The notes under the pieces: model-generated
Told to the model about the DNA's origin: nothing
The model's input: the letters and a program-made list of their open reading frames with translations, nothing else
The model's database searches: none
Made by a program: the position numbers and the translations under genes
Assembly (NCBI RefSeq): GCF_019857205.1
Contig: NZ_JAHWXO010000004.1
Span: 62,001 to 126,000 of the forward strand
Length of the DNA stretch: 64,000 bases
Reading direction: 5' to 3'
From: Qipengyuania pacifica
GTDB taxonomy: Bacteria; Pseudomonadota; Alphaproteobacteria; Sphingomonadales; Sphingomonadaceae
Shown here: positions 45,297 to 54,103 of the stretch, in pieces
Position numbering within the stretch: the stretch's first letter is position 1
How the letters are laid out: every line of letters begins with the position of its first letter

Positions 45297-45599
45297 TGGG
45301 CCCTAAGTCCGCTTTGGGGCCGATAGCGAAATGTCTGCTCTTAGCCGCAAATCGAGAAATGCTGGCAATCGGCTATGGCTCTGCCCTAAATAACTGAACC
45401 TTCGCAAGTTGGGTGGCTAGCGGAACGCAAGCTTCAGTCGCGGCGGCCACATTCTGCGAAAAGGAATATTCCGCCCGCCCTCCATAACAATGTCGAAGGA
45501 ACGGATGCGCCGCACTTGACGAAAGATTTTGACGGAGCGACGAGTGTGCGCCCTTGACGGCGCGTCATTTCCACACACGTAACACGCTGTTTCATGCAC
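45297..45599. repeat. Array repeat R6 (diverged, 45305-45427) and non-coding stretch
   Basis: The first part resembles the array repeat: AGTCCGCTTTGGGGCCGATA near the left and CGCAAGTTGGGTGGCTAGCGG near 45403-45423. The remaining bases to 45599 hold no convincing gene; a 60-codon frame there begins one base after a stop codon and has no family support. Confidence 0.5.
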
Positions 45600-45917
45600 C
45601 TAGGTGGTCGCAATGTCGCTGAACTTTCGATCGGCCGCTGATATCATTTCCTGCAAGGCTCTGGCATGCTGGCGAAACGCACGGCGCCCCTCGGCGGTCA
45701 GTGCGGCCCAGGTCCGTTGACGGCCATCCCTTGGCACTTTTTTAATCGAAACATACCCCGCTTCCGCCAGAGCCGAGAGATGTTTGGAAAGAACTGAGTC
45801 GCTGACTTCAACTATGTCGCGAATGATGGCGAACTCAGCCTCGTTGGCGCGCGCGAGGATTGCGGCGATTTGCAGGCGCACTGGCGGATTGAGCACATCG
45901 TCCAGAACCGCGCTCAT
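45600..45917 (-). CDS. Winged-helix transcriptional regulator (HTH_34 type)
   Basis: A 105-residue DNA-binding protein of the MarR/ArsR-like winged-helix type: NPPVRLQIAAILARANEAEF, VSDSVLSKHLSALAEAGYVS as recognition helix, and GRQRTWAALTAEGRRAF as the wing. This is the pattern of small regulators that control adjacent membrane genes. The ATG at 45917 overlaps the stop of the membrane protein gene (ATGA). It likely binds the three TTTCCAA-type sites upstream of the operon. Confidence 0.86.
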   Translation of the reverse strand: MSAVLDDVLNPPVRLQIAAILARANEAEFAIIRDIVEVSDSVLSKHLSALAEAGYVSIKKVPRDGRQRTWAALTAEGRRAFRQHARALQEMISAADRKFSDIATT

Positions 45918-46363
45918 ACAAGACGCTCGCGGATATCTTTGCGATAAACGCGTTCCCAAACCAGGCTGAGGATGGAGGTACCCGCAAACATAACCACCAG
46001 CGTAACCCAAAACACCGGATCCCGGGCCCCGCTTCGAACTTGCGTAAGAACAACAAAGAGAGCCGTCAGCGCCAGCACGATGATGGCAGCCACTACCCAA
46101 CCGGTCCGGCCGCGCTGATATCCACTAACGAACATTCCATAACGCTTTTTGTCGTCCCTAACGATCACGGTCGCCAAAACCATTGCCGTGATCATAGCGG
46201 CGGCAGCAAATGCTGGTGGAAGGGCTGCTGCAGCGATAATCACGGTCATGAGCATACCGCCAGCCATGTGCCTCCACAGGGGCCAGGTCATGTGATTGGC
46301 CAGCCTGTCGTTCGTTGCGTCGAGCGCGGCCAGCGCTGCTTTTGAATCGTTAATCCTGCTCAT
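45914..46363 (-). CDS. Four-helix membrane protein of the regulator operon
   Basis: A 149-residue protein with about four membrane helices in two pairs (roughly residues 34-52, 53-67, 90-107, 116-135). A soluble helical N-terminus reads LAALDATNDRLANHMTWPLW and the tail is basic (WERVYRKDIRERLV). It has no named family known to me. It lies 15 bp after the CPBP gene and overlaps the regulator start, a layout common for regulator plus membrane-partner pairs. Confidence 0.78.
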   Translation of the reverse strand: MSRINDSKAALAALDATNDRLANHMTWPLWRHMAGGMLMTVIIAAAALPPAFAAAAMITAMVLATVIVRDDKKRYGMFVSGYQRGRTGWVVAAIIVLALTALFVVLTQVRSGARDPVFWVTLVVMFAGTSILSLVWERVYRKDIRERLV

Positions 46364-46378
46364 CCCTTCCGCTCCGCC

Positions 46379-47152
46379 TTAGCTGCTGACGCTACTACCG
46401 GGCGCGCCATCGCGATTGGCCAAGTAATGCGAAACGGCGGGCCTAATGATTAGGCCCATCAAATCAATCAGAACATGCACCACCATCGGCTTGAGAATCG
46501 ATCCGCTCGACAGGTAAAGCCAGAACAGAAACGCACCCACCGCACTTGTTGCCAACACGCCTTTCCACCCTTGATACCAATGCGCCAGCCCGAAGGCCGC
46601 TATCGAAATCAGGATGGACGCAACAACCGAACCGGTGGCCTCCAGCGCCAGTATCGGAAGAGCCACCCGGTAGAAGATTTCTTCGCTGATGCCCGCATTA
46701 AGTGCCAATGGGACGCTGGCAGCAATTTCCTTGCGGTTGCGGGGCAGGAGAGCTTCGATGTCGCCAATCACAGGCTGCCGCATCTTCTTCAAACGGTTGC
46801 GCCAGATAATTGCCGGAACCGTCAAGCCAAGCGCTATCCCGATTGCCATTCCCAGAAGTGAGTCGGACGCGGAGTTTTCCGATTGGCGAGCAACTTCGAA
46901 CGGTGCGATCAGTTTCGTGAATTCGGCGGGCAGATCCCAGAGAGCGTCGATCCTGCCGAGCGAAAGCAACAAGCCGTAACCGCCGATGCCGAAAAGGGCC
47001 AAGGGGATGAGGGTCCAGCGACGATAAAATCGAATACGATCGATGCTCGCCGTGAGCAGCTTGAATTCTGCGTAGTCGAGAGAATCGCGCCAAGACATCC
47101 ATGACAGTGCGGCCAATACGGCGACGAGCACCAAAGCTGCCATACCACTCAT
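46379..47152 (-). CDS. CPBP family intramembrane metalloprotease
   Basis: A 257-residue membrane protein of the CPBP (Rce1-like) family. Metal and catalytic motifs are GISEEIFYRVAL (Glu-Glu and Arg), AFGLAHWYQG and KPMVVHVLIDLMG. Some seven helices are predicted. Family members cut membrane-bound peptides or modify prenylated proteins; in bacteria they often guard against toxic peptides. First gene of a three-gene minus-strand operon with a regulator. Confidence 0.88.
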   Translation of the reverse strand: MSGMAALVLVAVLAALSWMSWRDSLDYAEFKLLTASIDRIRFYRRWTLIPLALFGIGGYGLLLSLGRIDALWDLPAEFTKLIAPFEVARQSENSASDSLLGMAIGIALGLTVPAIIWRNRLKKMRQPVIGDIEALLPRNRKEIAASVPLALNAGISEEIFYRVALPILALEATGSVVASILISIAAFGLAHWYQGWKGVLATSAVGAFLFWLYLSSGSILKPMVVHVLIDLMGLIIRPAVSHYLANRDGAPGSSVSS

Positions 47153-47168
47153 CCTCGCACTCCTTCAC

Positions 47169-47236
47169 TTTCCAATATGGAAAATCACTGGCAGTCACTT
47201 TCCAAATCGGCAAGTGAAAACTTTCCAATTTGGAAA
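47169..47236. promoter_or_regulatory. Three operator-like dyads upstream of the CPBP operon
   Basis: TTTCCAATATGGAAA (47169-47183) and TTTCCAATTTGGAAA (47222-47236) are near-perfect palindromes with the same half site TTTCCAA. Between them CACTTTCCAAATCGGCAAGTG (47197-47217, given here as CACTTTCC and GGCAAGTG arms) is a weaker dyad. All lie 17-84 bp before the CPBP start, as expected for autorepression by the operon's winged-helix regulator. Confidence 0.75.
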
Positions 47237-47389
47237 TTCAGTTGCTCTCTACTGCGGTTTGATCAGCTGCGAAAGCGGGGCCCATATTTCCCAACGCCGG
47301 GCTTTAAGCCTATACCGGCCCTCTCGGGTCGCGACTCGTGAACGGAAACATCCGCCTTCGCCATCGGGTCGCGAACGGAGGATCATTAC

Positions 47390-47809
47390 ATGAAATATCT
47401 GATTGTGCTCGCCGCAGCGACTGCGCTCGCCGGCTGTTCAAAGCCTGCCGAACAGGAACCTGCCGCGCAAGCTCCCGAACCTGCTGCAACGCAACCTGCG
47501 CAAGTCATGGCCGCCGACGGCCAGCCTGCGCCGGGAACCTACCGCGTCACTACCGAAGGCGGCGAAGTCTTCACGGAAGAACTCAAGCCCGACGGCACAT
47601 ACATACAGACCGATGCGGATGGCACCGTGGTCGAGACCGGCCGCTGGGTCCAGAAATCACCCCAGGACTATTGCTGGACGGTCGACGAACAATATCGCGA
47701 GGAAGGCGATACGGGCGCAGAGAAATGCAACACGGAAGCGGTCAGCGCCGATGGCGTCTGGACATCGACCAATGCCGATGGGGAAACGGCGACCGTCGAA
47801 CGGATGTAA
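47390..47809 (+). CDS. Hypothetical lipoprotein
   Basis: A 139-residue lipoprotein (lipobox LAGC, Cys15) with a Pro/Ala/Gln linker and a small domain of repeated short beta strands (GTYRVTTEGGEVFTEELKPD, GTYIQTDADG, GRWVQKSPQDYCWTVDE). Such proteins are common in sphingomonads and uncharacterised. AGGATC lies ahead of the ATG. A strong terminator follows. Confidence 0.78.
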   Translation: MKYLIVLAAATALAGCSKPAEQEPAAQAPEPAATQPAQVMAADGQPAPGTYRVTTEGGEVFTEELKPDGTYIQTDADGTVVETGRWVQKSPQDYCWTVDEQYREEGDTGAEKCNTEAVSADGVWTSTNADGETATVERM

Positions 47810-47830
47810 CGCCGAGGCCTGATCTGACGA

Positions 47831-47863
47831 GTGGCGCCGAATTGCGTGTCGGCGCCACTTTCT
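47831..47863 (+). terminator. Rho-independent terminator after the lipoprotein gene
   Basis: Perfect 10-bp stem GTGGCGCCGA (47831-47840) with TCGGCGCCAC (47849-47858), 8-nt loop, then TTTCT. It lies 21 bp after the lipoprotein stop and could also serve cysH from the other side, whose stop is at 47867. Confidence 0.88.
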
Positions 47864-47866
47864 GCC

Positions 47867-48622
47867 TTACAGGAACGGTTCCTCGCCGGGCCGGTGAATA
47901 CCGCATTCGACCTTGTCCCAGCCGGACCAGCGTCCCGCACGGGCGTCCTCGCCTTCGGCCACCGGTCGCGTGCACGGCATGCAGCCGATGCTGGGAAAGC
48001 CGCGCTCCACCAGCGGGTGGCGTGGCAGATCGTGCTTTTCGAAATAGGCGGTGATGTCGTCGGCGGACCAGTCGATCAGCGGATTGATCTTCAGCCGTCC
48101 CTGCGCATCGGACGTATCGACTTCGAAACGCGGCAGATTGGCGCGGGTCGACGACTGGAACGCCTTGCGACCTGTGAAGCTTGCATCGTATTCTTCCAGC
48201 GCCTTGGCCAGCGGCCTGACCTTGCGCAATTCGCAGCAGCCATCCGGGTCGTACGACCATCTGAGCCCGCTTTCGTCACGCGCCTTCAGGTCGGCGAGTT
48301 CGGGATAGAGATCGATGCGCCTGAACCCGAGCCGGTCGGTCAGTTCGTCCCGATAGGCCAGCGTCTCGGGGAAGTGCTTGCCCGTTTCCAGAAACAGCAC
48401 GGGCACATTCGGGTCGATCTGCGAAATGAGGTGCAGGAGCACGGCGCTCTCGGCCCCGAAGCTGGAAACCACCGCCGTATCGCCAGCGAGGCTCCCCTCG
48501 ATTACCGCGCGCAGCCATTCTTCCGTCTCCGTCCCGCGAAACATGCGGTTGAGGCGAATGGCGTCCTGCTCGGTAAAGCGGGGCCCCGTGTCGAGCCGGT
48601 CGATGGCGCGCAGTTCGTTCAT
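47867..48622 (-). CDS. cysH: Adenylyl-sulfate/phosphoadenylyl-sulfate reductase
   Basis: A 251-residue CysH. The nucleotide motif SSFGAESAVLLHL and thiol site KVECGIHRPGEE are clear. It also has the two Cys pairs GCCELRK and GCMPCTRP that bind a 4Fe-4S cluster, so APS is the likely substrate, as in plants and many alphaproteobacteria, rather than PAPS. It gives sulfite for CysI, the next but one gene upstream. Its ATG overlaps the DUF934 stop. Confidence 0.94.
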   Translation of the reverse strand: MNELRAIDRLDTGPRFTEQDAIRLNRMFRGTETEEWLRAVIEGSLAGDTAVVSSFGAESAVLLHLISQIDPNVPVLFLETGKHFPETLAYRDELTDRLGFRRIDLYPELADLKARDESGLRWSYDPDGCCELRKVRPLAKALEEYDASFTGRKAFQSSTRANLPRFEVDTSDAQGRLKINPLIDWSADDITAYFEKHDLPRHPLVERGFPSIGCMPCTRPVAEGEDARAGRWSGWDKVECGIHRPGEEPFL

Positions 48623-49044
48623 GAGTGCCGTTTCGCCCAGATCGGCGTCCGCGTGTCCGCAGCCTTCTGATAGACATCCGGCCAGCGATCGAATGCAGCT
48701 TCCACGTCGTCCATGTCCAGCTGCTGGTCCGGCTCGAATGCGTCGAAGCCGCAGCGGCGCATATAGGCGAGCTGATCCACCAGGACATCGCCCACGGCAC
48801 GCAGTTCGCCGTCGTAACCCGCTTCGCGCAGGATGCGGGCGGAGGAATAGCCGCGCCCGTCTCCGAAAGCGGGAAAGTTCACCTCGACCAGCGCCAGCCG
48901 CTCGAGATGGGGCACCAGTTCGCGGGCATCGTCGCCCGGTTCGATCCGGACTGCCGATGCATTGGACTGGTCGAGAAAAGCATCGACGGTGACCGCCGGG
49001 TGATCGACGGGCTCGTCTTCGCGATAGCGCAACGTATCAGCCAT
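48619..49044 (-). CDS. DUF934 protein of the sulfite reductase operon
   Basis: A 141-residue DUF934 protein (VEVNFPAFGDGRGYSSARIL, GELRAVGDVLVDQLAYMRRC, FEPDQQLD). The family occurs beside CysI/NirA-type reductases in alphaproteobacteria; a role in sulfite reduction or its regulation is supported by context but not by a known reaction. It overlaps cysI by 8 bp and cysH by 4 bp. Confidence 0.88.
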   Translation of the reverse strand: MADTLRYREDEPVDHPAVTVDAFLDQSNASAVRIEPGDDARELVPHLERLALVEVNFPAFGDGRGYSSARILREAGYDGELRAVGDVLVDQLAYMRRCGFDAFEPDQQLDMDDVEAAFDRWPDVYQKAADTRTPIWAKRHS

Positions 49045-50671
49045 AAAGCGCCTCCTTGAAAGGGTTCATGCCGATGCGGCGATAGGTGTCCACGAAGCGC
49101 TCGCCATCCTGACGCTCGCGTTCGTAAACCGTGGTGACCGTCTCGACCGCGTTGACGATGCCGTTCTCGTCGAAACCGGGGCCGGTGATCTTGGCCAGGC
49201 TCACATCCTCGGCTTCGCTACCGCCGAGCAGGAGCTGGTAATTCTCCACGCCCTTGCGATCGACGCCGAGGATGCCGATGTGGCCCGCGTGGTGATGCCC
49301 GCAGGCATTGATGCAGCCGGAAATCTTCAGCTTCAGTTCGCCCAGCGTACCGGTCTTGCCGGTCTCGGCGAAGCGCTCCGATATCCTCTGCGCGATGGGG
49401 ATCGAACGGGCATTGGCAAGGCTGCAGTAATCGAGCCCCGGGCAGGCGATGATGTCCTCGACCGTATCGAGGTTCGGGCTGCCCAGCCCCGCTTCGTCCA
49501 GCGCGGTCCACAAAGCATGCAGATCGGCCTTGCGAACATGCGGCAGGACGATGTTCTGCGTGTGCATCACGCGCAGTTCGTCGAAACTGTATTCCTTCGC
49601 CAGATCGGCCATCAGGTGCATCTGCTTTGCCGTGGCATCGCCGGGGATCCCGCCCACCGGCTTGAGGCTGATGACGGCAGACACATATCCGCTGGCCTTG
49701 TGCGCCACGGTGTTGCGATCCACCCACAGCGCGAAATCGGGATCCGAACGATCGATATCGTTCGGTGCCGTTTGGTCGGTGTTCGGCGCCTCGAACATAC
49801 GTATGATCCGCATGAGTTCGTCATGCGGCGGTTCCACGCCCTGCTCGAGCAGATGCGCGAACTCCTCCTCGACCTGGCGGGTATATTCCTCCGCGCCGAG
49901 CTCGTGAACGAGGATCTTTATCCGGGCCTTGTACTTGTTGTCCCGTCGCCCGTACCGGTTGTAAACCCTTAAGCAGGCTTCACAATATGTCACCAGCTGG
50001 TCCAGCGGAACGAACGGATTGATGCAGGGCGCGATCATCGGCGTACGGCCCATGCCCCCGCCGACATAGAACGCCGCCCCCAGCTCGCCCGCATCGTTCT
50101 TCACGATGTTGATGCCGATGTCATGCAACCGCATCGCCGCACGATCTTTTTCGCTGGCGATGACGGCAATTTTAAATTTACGCGGCAAGTAGCTGAATTC
50201 AGGGTGGAAACTGGACCACTGACGCAGCAGCTCCGCATAGGGGCGCGGATCGACAACTTCGTCCGCCGCCGCTCCTGCGAAATGGTCTGAACTGATGTTG
50301 CGGATGCAATTGCCGCTGGTCTGGATCGCATGCATCTCCACCTTGGCAAGGTCGGCCAGGATGTCGGCCGCGTCCTCCAGCCTGATCCAGTTGTACTGGA
50401 TGTTCTGGCGCGTCGTGAAATGGCCGTAGCCGCGATCGTACTTGTCCGCGATGTCGGCAAGCGCATGCATCTGCCGGCTGTCGAGCGTGCCGTAAGGGAT
50501 GGCGACGCGCAGCATATAGGCGTGGAGCTGAAGATAGAGCCCGTTCATCAGCCTGAGCGGCTTGAACTGATCTTCGGTCAGCTTCCCTTCGAGACGTCGG
50601 CGGGCCTGATCGCGGAATTCCTCGACGCGGGCATCGACCATCGCCTGGTCGTATTGGTCATATTTATACAT
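49037..50671 (-). CDS. cysI: Sulfite reductase hemoprotein (nitrite/sulfite reductase family)
   Basis: A 544-residue siroheme and 4Fe-4S enzyme. Two half repeats are visible; TSGNCIRNISSDHFAG is in the first, and the cluster cysteines are in CPGLDYC (Cx5C) and CINAC (Cx3C) followed by GHHHAGHIGILG. It reduces sulfite to sulfide with six electrons, probably from ferredoxin because no CysJ flavoprotein is present here. It starts by sharing a base with the DUF2849 stop (TGATG). Confidence 0.94.
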   Translation of the reverse strand: MYKYDQYDQAMVDARVEEFRDQARRRLEGKLTEDQFKPLRLMNGLYLQLHAYMLRVAIPYGTLDSRQMHALADIADKYDRGYGHFTTRQNIQYNWIRLEDAADILADLAKVEMHAIQTSGNCIRNISSDHFAGAAADEVVDPRPYAELLRQWSSFHPEFSYLPRKFKIAVIASEKDRAAMRLHDIGINIVKNDAGELGAAFYVGGGMGRTPMIAPCINPFVPLDQLVTYCEACLRVYNRYGRRDNKYKARIKILVHELGAEEYTRQVEEEFAHLLEQGVEPPHDELMRIIRMFEAPNTDQTAPNDIDRSDPDFALWVDRNTVAHKASGYVSAVISLKPVGGIPGDATAKQMHLMADLAKEYSFDELRVMHTQNIVLPHVRKADLHALWTALDEAGLGSPNLDTVEDIIACPGLDYCSLANARSIPIAQRISERFAETGKTGTLGELKLKISGCINACGHHHAGHIGILGVDRKGVENYQLLLGGSEAEDVSLAKITGPGFDENGIVNAVETVTTVYERERQDGERFVDTYRRIGMNPFKEALYG

Positions 50672-50967
50672 CAGATCACCCAGTTGCCGATTTCCGGATC
50701 GGCAGGCTTGAGAGTCAGGTCGGGACGGACCGTCGGTCCAAGTGCGCGAACGCGCTCCTTGATGTGCGACGGTCGCGGCGAGCCATCGTGCATTTCGGCA
50801 TCGACAGCGTAAGGCACATTCACGCGGCGGGCGGCTTCTTCGCGGCGCGCGATCTCATCTTCGTTGCCGGACACGTCTACGGCTTCTTCGATATGGATCG
50901 ACCAGTCTTTACCGGTCCACCAGGTTACCGCTCCCGTCTTGAGGTCGTTTCCTGTCAGGAGCCTCAT
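50671..50967 (-). CDS. DUF2849 protein
   Basis: A 98-residue DUF2849 protein (RLLTGNDLKTGAVTWWTGKD, NVPYAVDAE, SHIKERVRALGPTVRPDLTL). The family is limited to alphaproteobacteria and is nearly always between CobA/CysG and CysI genes; the exact role is unknown. Start and stop overlap its neighbours, so expression is coupled. Confidence 0.88.
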   Translation of the reverse strand: MRLLTGNDLKTGAVTWWTGKDWSIHIEEAVDVSGNEDEIARREEAARRVNVPYAVDAEMHDGSPRPSHIKERVRALGPTVRPDLTLKPADPEIGNWVI

Positions 50968-51722
50968 CGCGCAGCCTCCTGTGCTGCCAGCGCGAGCGCA
51001 ACGTCGTCGCGTGCAGTCACTTCCCCGATCACGATAAGGGCCGGGCTTACGACATTCTCGTTCTCGACCAAATCGGGCAAGCCGGCTAGCAGACCGCGTA
51101 ACACGCGCATTTCCGGGCGAGTACCGTTTTCGATGATGGCCAAGGGCATGTCAGGAGCAAGGCCGTCCTCCATCAGCTTTTCTGCGATCATGGGCGCAGT
51201 TTTGACGCCCATGTAGATCACTAGCGTGCGGCCTCTACCGGCCAGCCCCGCCCAGTCCTGATCCTTCAGGCCTTTGCACTGACCCGCAACGAAGCTGACG
51301 ATGCTCGACGCGTCGCGATGCGTCAGCGCGATCTGCGATGCGGCGGCTGCGCCATTTGCAGCGCTGATACCGGGCACAACTTCGACCGGGACACCTGCCG
51401 CACGGGCAACCTCTGCCTCTTCGCCACCGCGCCCGAAAATGAAGGGATCGCCCCCCTTCAGGCGCACGACGTCCTCGCCGGAGCGCGCAATGCGGACCAG
51501 AAGGTCGCTGATCGCTTCCTGAGGAAGAGTATGATGAGACCGGCGCTTCGCAACCGAGATGAGTTCCGCGTCATCACGCGCAAGCGCCATGATCGCCGGA
51601 TCGACGAGCCCGTCGTGCACGATGATCCTGGCGCGTTCGATCAACCGCGCGGCGCGGATTGTCAGCAGGTCGGGGTCGCCCGGCCCTGCGCCGACAAGGT
51701 AAATGGTTCCGGTATCAGCCAT
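50964..51722 (-). CDS. cobA: Uroporphyrinogen-III C-methyltransferase (siroheme synthesis)
   Basis: A 252-residue SUMT, which methylates uroporphyrinogen III at C2 and C7 to precorrin-2, feeding siroheme for CysI. Motifs VGAGPGDPDLLTIRAAR, VRLKGGDPFIFGRGGEE, VVPGISAANGAAAASQ and IYMGVKTAP are classic. ATG 51722 is chosen over a TTG at 51758. It is the first gene of the sulfur operon. The ferrochelatase/dehydrogenase part of CysG is not fused here. Confidence 0.93.
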   Translation of the reverse strand: MADTGTIYLVGAGPGDPDLLTIRAARLIERARIIVHDGLVDPAIMALARDDAELISVAKRRSHHTLPQEAISDLLVRIARSGEDVVRLKGGDPFIFGRGGEEAEVARAAGVPVEVVPGISAANGAAAASQIALTHRDASSIVSFVAGQCKGLKDQDWAGLAGRGRTLVIYMGVKTAPMIAEKLMEDGLAPDMPLAIIENGTRPEMRVLRGLLAGLPDLVENENVVSPALIVIGEVTARDDVALALAAQEAAR

Positions 51723-51819
51723 CGTGGCAAGATGCGGACCGGGGCCCTTTCGCGCCAATCAGAATGCGTGTGCGGCAAGGAAGGGTAGATTTTGAAACCG
51801 ACGCTGTGCGTGGGGCAAT

Positions 51820-52887
51820 CTATTCTTTTGCCGGAGTGGGCGCGATCGCGCCTTGCCCCATTACTTCGATAAGACGATCGAAATCGGCACTGGAGCGGAT
51901 ATGCAAATCGCGCTGCGGGAACGGGATTTCGATGTCGTGTTCCTTGAAGAGCCACCACAGCTTCTTGAGCACAACACTGCGCACATTTCCGACGCCTTCT
52001 TCCGGGTCCTGTATCCAGCAATGAATGACGAAGTTGACCGAGCTGTCGCCATATTCCTTCATCCAGACTGTGGGCGGCGGCGCGCTGAGTACCCGTTCAC
52101 AGCTCTTCGCTGCTTCGAGCATCAGCTTTTCGGCAAGATTCATATCGGCTTCATAGCTGACGCCAACCGGCACCTGCATACGGACATTCTTTGACGAGTA
52201 AGACCAGTTTTCGACCTGATTGATCATCAGGTTTTCGTTCGGAATGAGGTATTCGCGCTGGTCGCGCGTCGTTACCGACACGGCCCGGATTCCGATCTTG
52301 CGGATCTGACCGAAGCTTTCGTTGCCCGCCATGTCCGTCACGGCGATCACATCGCCCGGCTTGATGGATCGATCCATCAGCAGGATAATACCCGCGATCA
52401 GATTGCCGAAGGTTTTTTGCAGACCGAAACCGATCGCAAGGCCAAAAGCGCCGGAAAACACCGCCAGGGCGGTCAGGTCGATCCCGAGCAGATCGATCGC
52501 GAGGAAGAAGGCGATGGCCCACACAATGATCGTGGCGACCTTTTCGACCAGCAACTGCTGGGCATTGTCCAGCCTCGTCATCCGCCTGACGAGGCGTCGA
52601 GCCATCCTGCTGACGAACCAGGCAAATACAAGAACGCCGATGATGACGGAGCTCACCATCAGCACATCGAACAGAGAAACTCTGAATTCTCCGAACGACA
52701 AGGCCACGGCATCGAGCGTATCGACCACAGACTCCACGGTTTCGCTTCGCGAGCTCAGCGCTTCCCTCGCGCCGTCGGCCGCGTCCAGCCCGCCCTGCTC
52801 CTGAGCAGGCTCGGCAAGGCTCCACGCCTGTTCGACGGGAGCCGTGGTGGGTGTCGCACCATCGCTAGGTGGGGTTTCGCCCTGCAC
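51820..52887 (-). CDS. Small-conductance mechanosensitive channel (MscS family)
   Basis: A 355-residue MscS-type channel. Three helices (about residues 75-95, 115-135, 143-170) end in the pore helix LAVFSGAFGLAIGFGLQKTF, followed by the beta domain GNLIAGIILLMDRSIKPGDVI and the C-terminal alpha-beta vestibule. A long acidic N-terminal tail comes before. It lies 2 bp after metC, so it is probably part of that operon. It releases ions and small solutes on hypo-osmotic shock. Confidence 0.92.
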   Translation of the reverse strand: MQGETPPSDGATPTTAPVEQAWSLAEPAQEQGGLDAADGAREALSSRSETVESVVDTLDAVALSFGEFRVSLFDVLMVSSVIIGVLVFAWFVSRMARRLVRRMTRLDNAQQLLVEKVATIIVWAIAFFLAIDLLGIDLTALAVFSGAFGLAIGFGLQKTFGNLIAGIILLMDRSIKPGDVIAVTDMAGNESFGQIRKIGIRAVSVTTRDQREYLIPNENLMINQVENWSYSSKNVRMQVPVGVSYEADMNLAEKLMLEAAKSCERVLSAPPPTVWMKEYGDSSVNFVIHCWIQDPEEGVGNVRSVVLKKLWWLFKEHDIEIPFPQRDLHIRSSADFDRLIEVMGQGAIAPTPAKE

Positions 52888-52889
52888 GT

Positions 52890-54101
52890 CTATCCTTCGT
52901 TCATCGCCGCAAAACCATTGGTGAGGTCGGCAATCAAATCGTCCTTGTCTTCAAGACCGATCGATAGCCGGATAGCGAAGCGGTCCTCAAGCCCCCATCC
53001 TTCCTTCGGCCATGCCATAGTGCTGCGGATTGGATCGACATCGAACGGCAAGGCCAGGCTTTCGAAACCACCCCAACTGTAGCCGATGCCGAACAATTGC
53101 AGGGCATCGATCAACCGGCAACGGGCGGCATCGTCTCGGCCCTTCAATACGAAGCTGAACAAGCCGCAGCCCCCTGTAAAATCGCGCTGCCATAGGTCAT
53201 ACCCCGGCCCACCCGGCAGCATCGGCGAAAGAACGTGAGCGACCTCGTCGCGATCACCGAGCCATTGCGCAATCGCAAGTGCGGTCTTGCTCTGCCGTTC
53301 GAGGCGTACGCCCATGGTCCGCAACCCCCGAAGGGCCAGCGCAGCATCATCGGGGGACACGACATGACCCAATTGCTGCGCACCGAGGCGCAGGCGCCGA
53401 TACCATCGCTCCCCCGCAGATGCGGCGCCCATCATAAGGTCGGAATGTCCGCCCACATGCTTGGTCAGCGCGGTGATGGCGATATCGCAACCATGGCCGA
53501 GAGCTTCAAAGCCGAGCGACGTGGCCCACGTGTTGTCGATGAGACTGACCGCGCCCTTGTCTCGCGCTATTCGCGTAAGTGCAGGGATGTCGCAGACTTC
53601 CATGGTAAGACTGCCCGGTACTTCGAGCATAACGGCCCTTGTGCGATCGCAAAACGCCGCTTCGAACGCCTCGAGATCGAGAGGGTCGAAGAAACGATGC
53701 TCCACACCGAAGGTCTTGAGCAGTCCCATCGCCGTATTGCGTGTAGGTTCGTAGGCGTTGTCGGCGACGAGCAACACGTCTCCGCTGCGCAGAACAGCCA
53801 ATAGTGCCCCCGCCAGAGCCGCAAGGCCACTGGGGTACAGGACCGTTCCCGCCGCCCCAGGCTCCAGCGCAGTCAACGCCTGTGCCAGAGCCCACTGCGT
53901 CGGCGCGCCGCGGCGGCCGTAGAAGAATTGTCCGTCTTCGTTACGAGCTTTTCGCGCCTTGAGGTCGGCGCAATTCGCATAAAGGTGGGTACTTGCGCGC
54001 CAAATCGGCGGATTGACGACATTGTCGGCAAAGTCGCCAGAGCGGCCAACCGTTACGAGACGCGTCGACCGCGCGTAGCTGTCGTCATTTCCCCCAGCCA
54101 T
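52890..54101 (-). CDS. metC: Cystathionine beta-lyase
   Basis: A 403-residue PLP enzyme of the Cys/Met metabolism family. The cofactor lysine lies in ITALTKHVGGHSDLMMGA; TVLYPSGLAALAGALLAV and VSLIDNTWATSLGFEALG are further family marks, and Arg in FAIRLSIGLED binds the carboxylate. It splits cystathionine to homocysteine, pyruvate and ammonia. It is 2 bp from the sulfurtransferase upstream and 2 bp from mscS downstream. Confidence 0.92.
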   Translation of the reverse strand: MAGGNDDSYARSTRLVTVGRSGDFADNVVNPPIWRASTHLYANCADLKARKARNEDGQFFYGRRGAPTQWALAQALTALEPGAAGTVLYPSGLAALAGALLAVLRSGDVLLVADNAYEPTRNTAMGLLKTFGVEHRFFDPLDLEAFEAAFCDRTRAVMLEVPGSLTMEVCDIPALTRIARDKGAVSLIDNTWATSLGFEALGHGCDIAITALTKHVGGHSDLMMGAASAGERWYRRLRLGAQQLGHVVSPDDAALALRGLRTMGVRLERQSKTALAIAQWLGDRDEVAHVLSPMLPGGPGYDLWQRDFTGGCGLFSFVLKGRDDAARCRLIDALQLFGIGYSWGGFESLALPFDVDPIRSTMAWPKEGWGLEDRFAIRLSIGLEDKDDLIADLTNGFAAMNEG

Positions 54102-54103
54102 CG

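Noticed and set aside
45417-45599. A 60-codon minus-strand frame after the winged-helix regulator
   Set aside because: It starts with GTG one base after the stop, lacks a ribosome site, and has an Arg-rich composition with no family pattern. It cannot be fully excluded as a coupled small gene.
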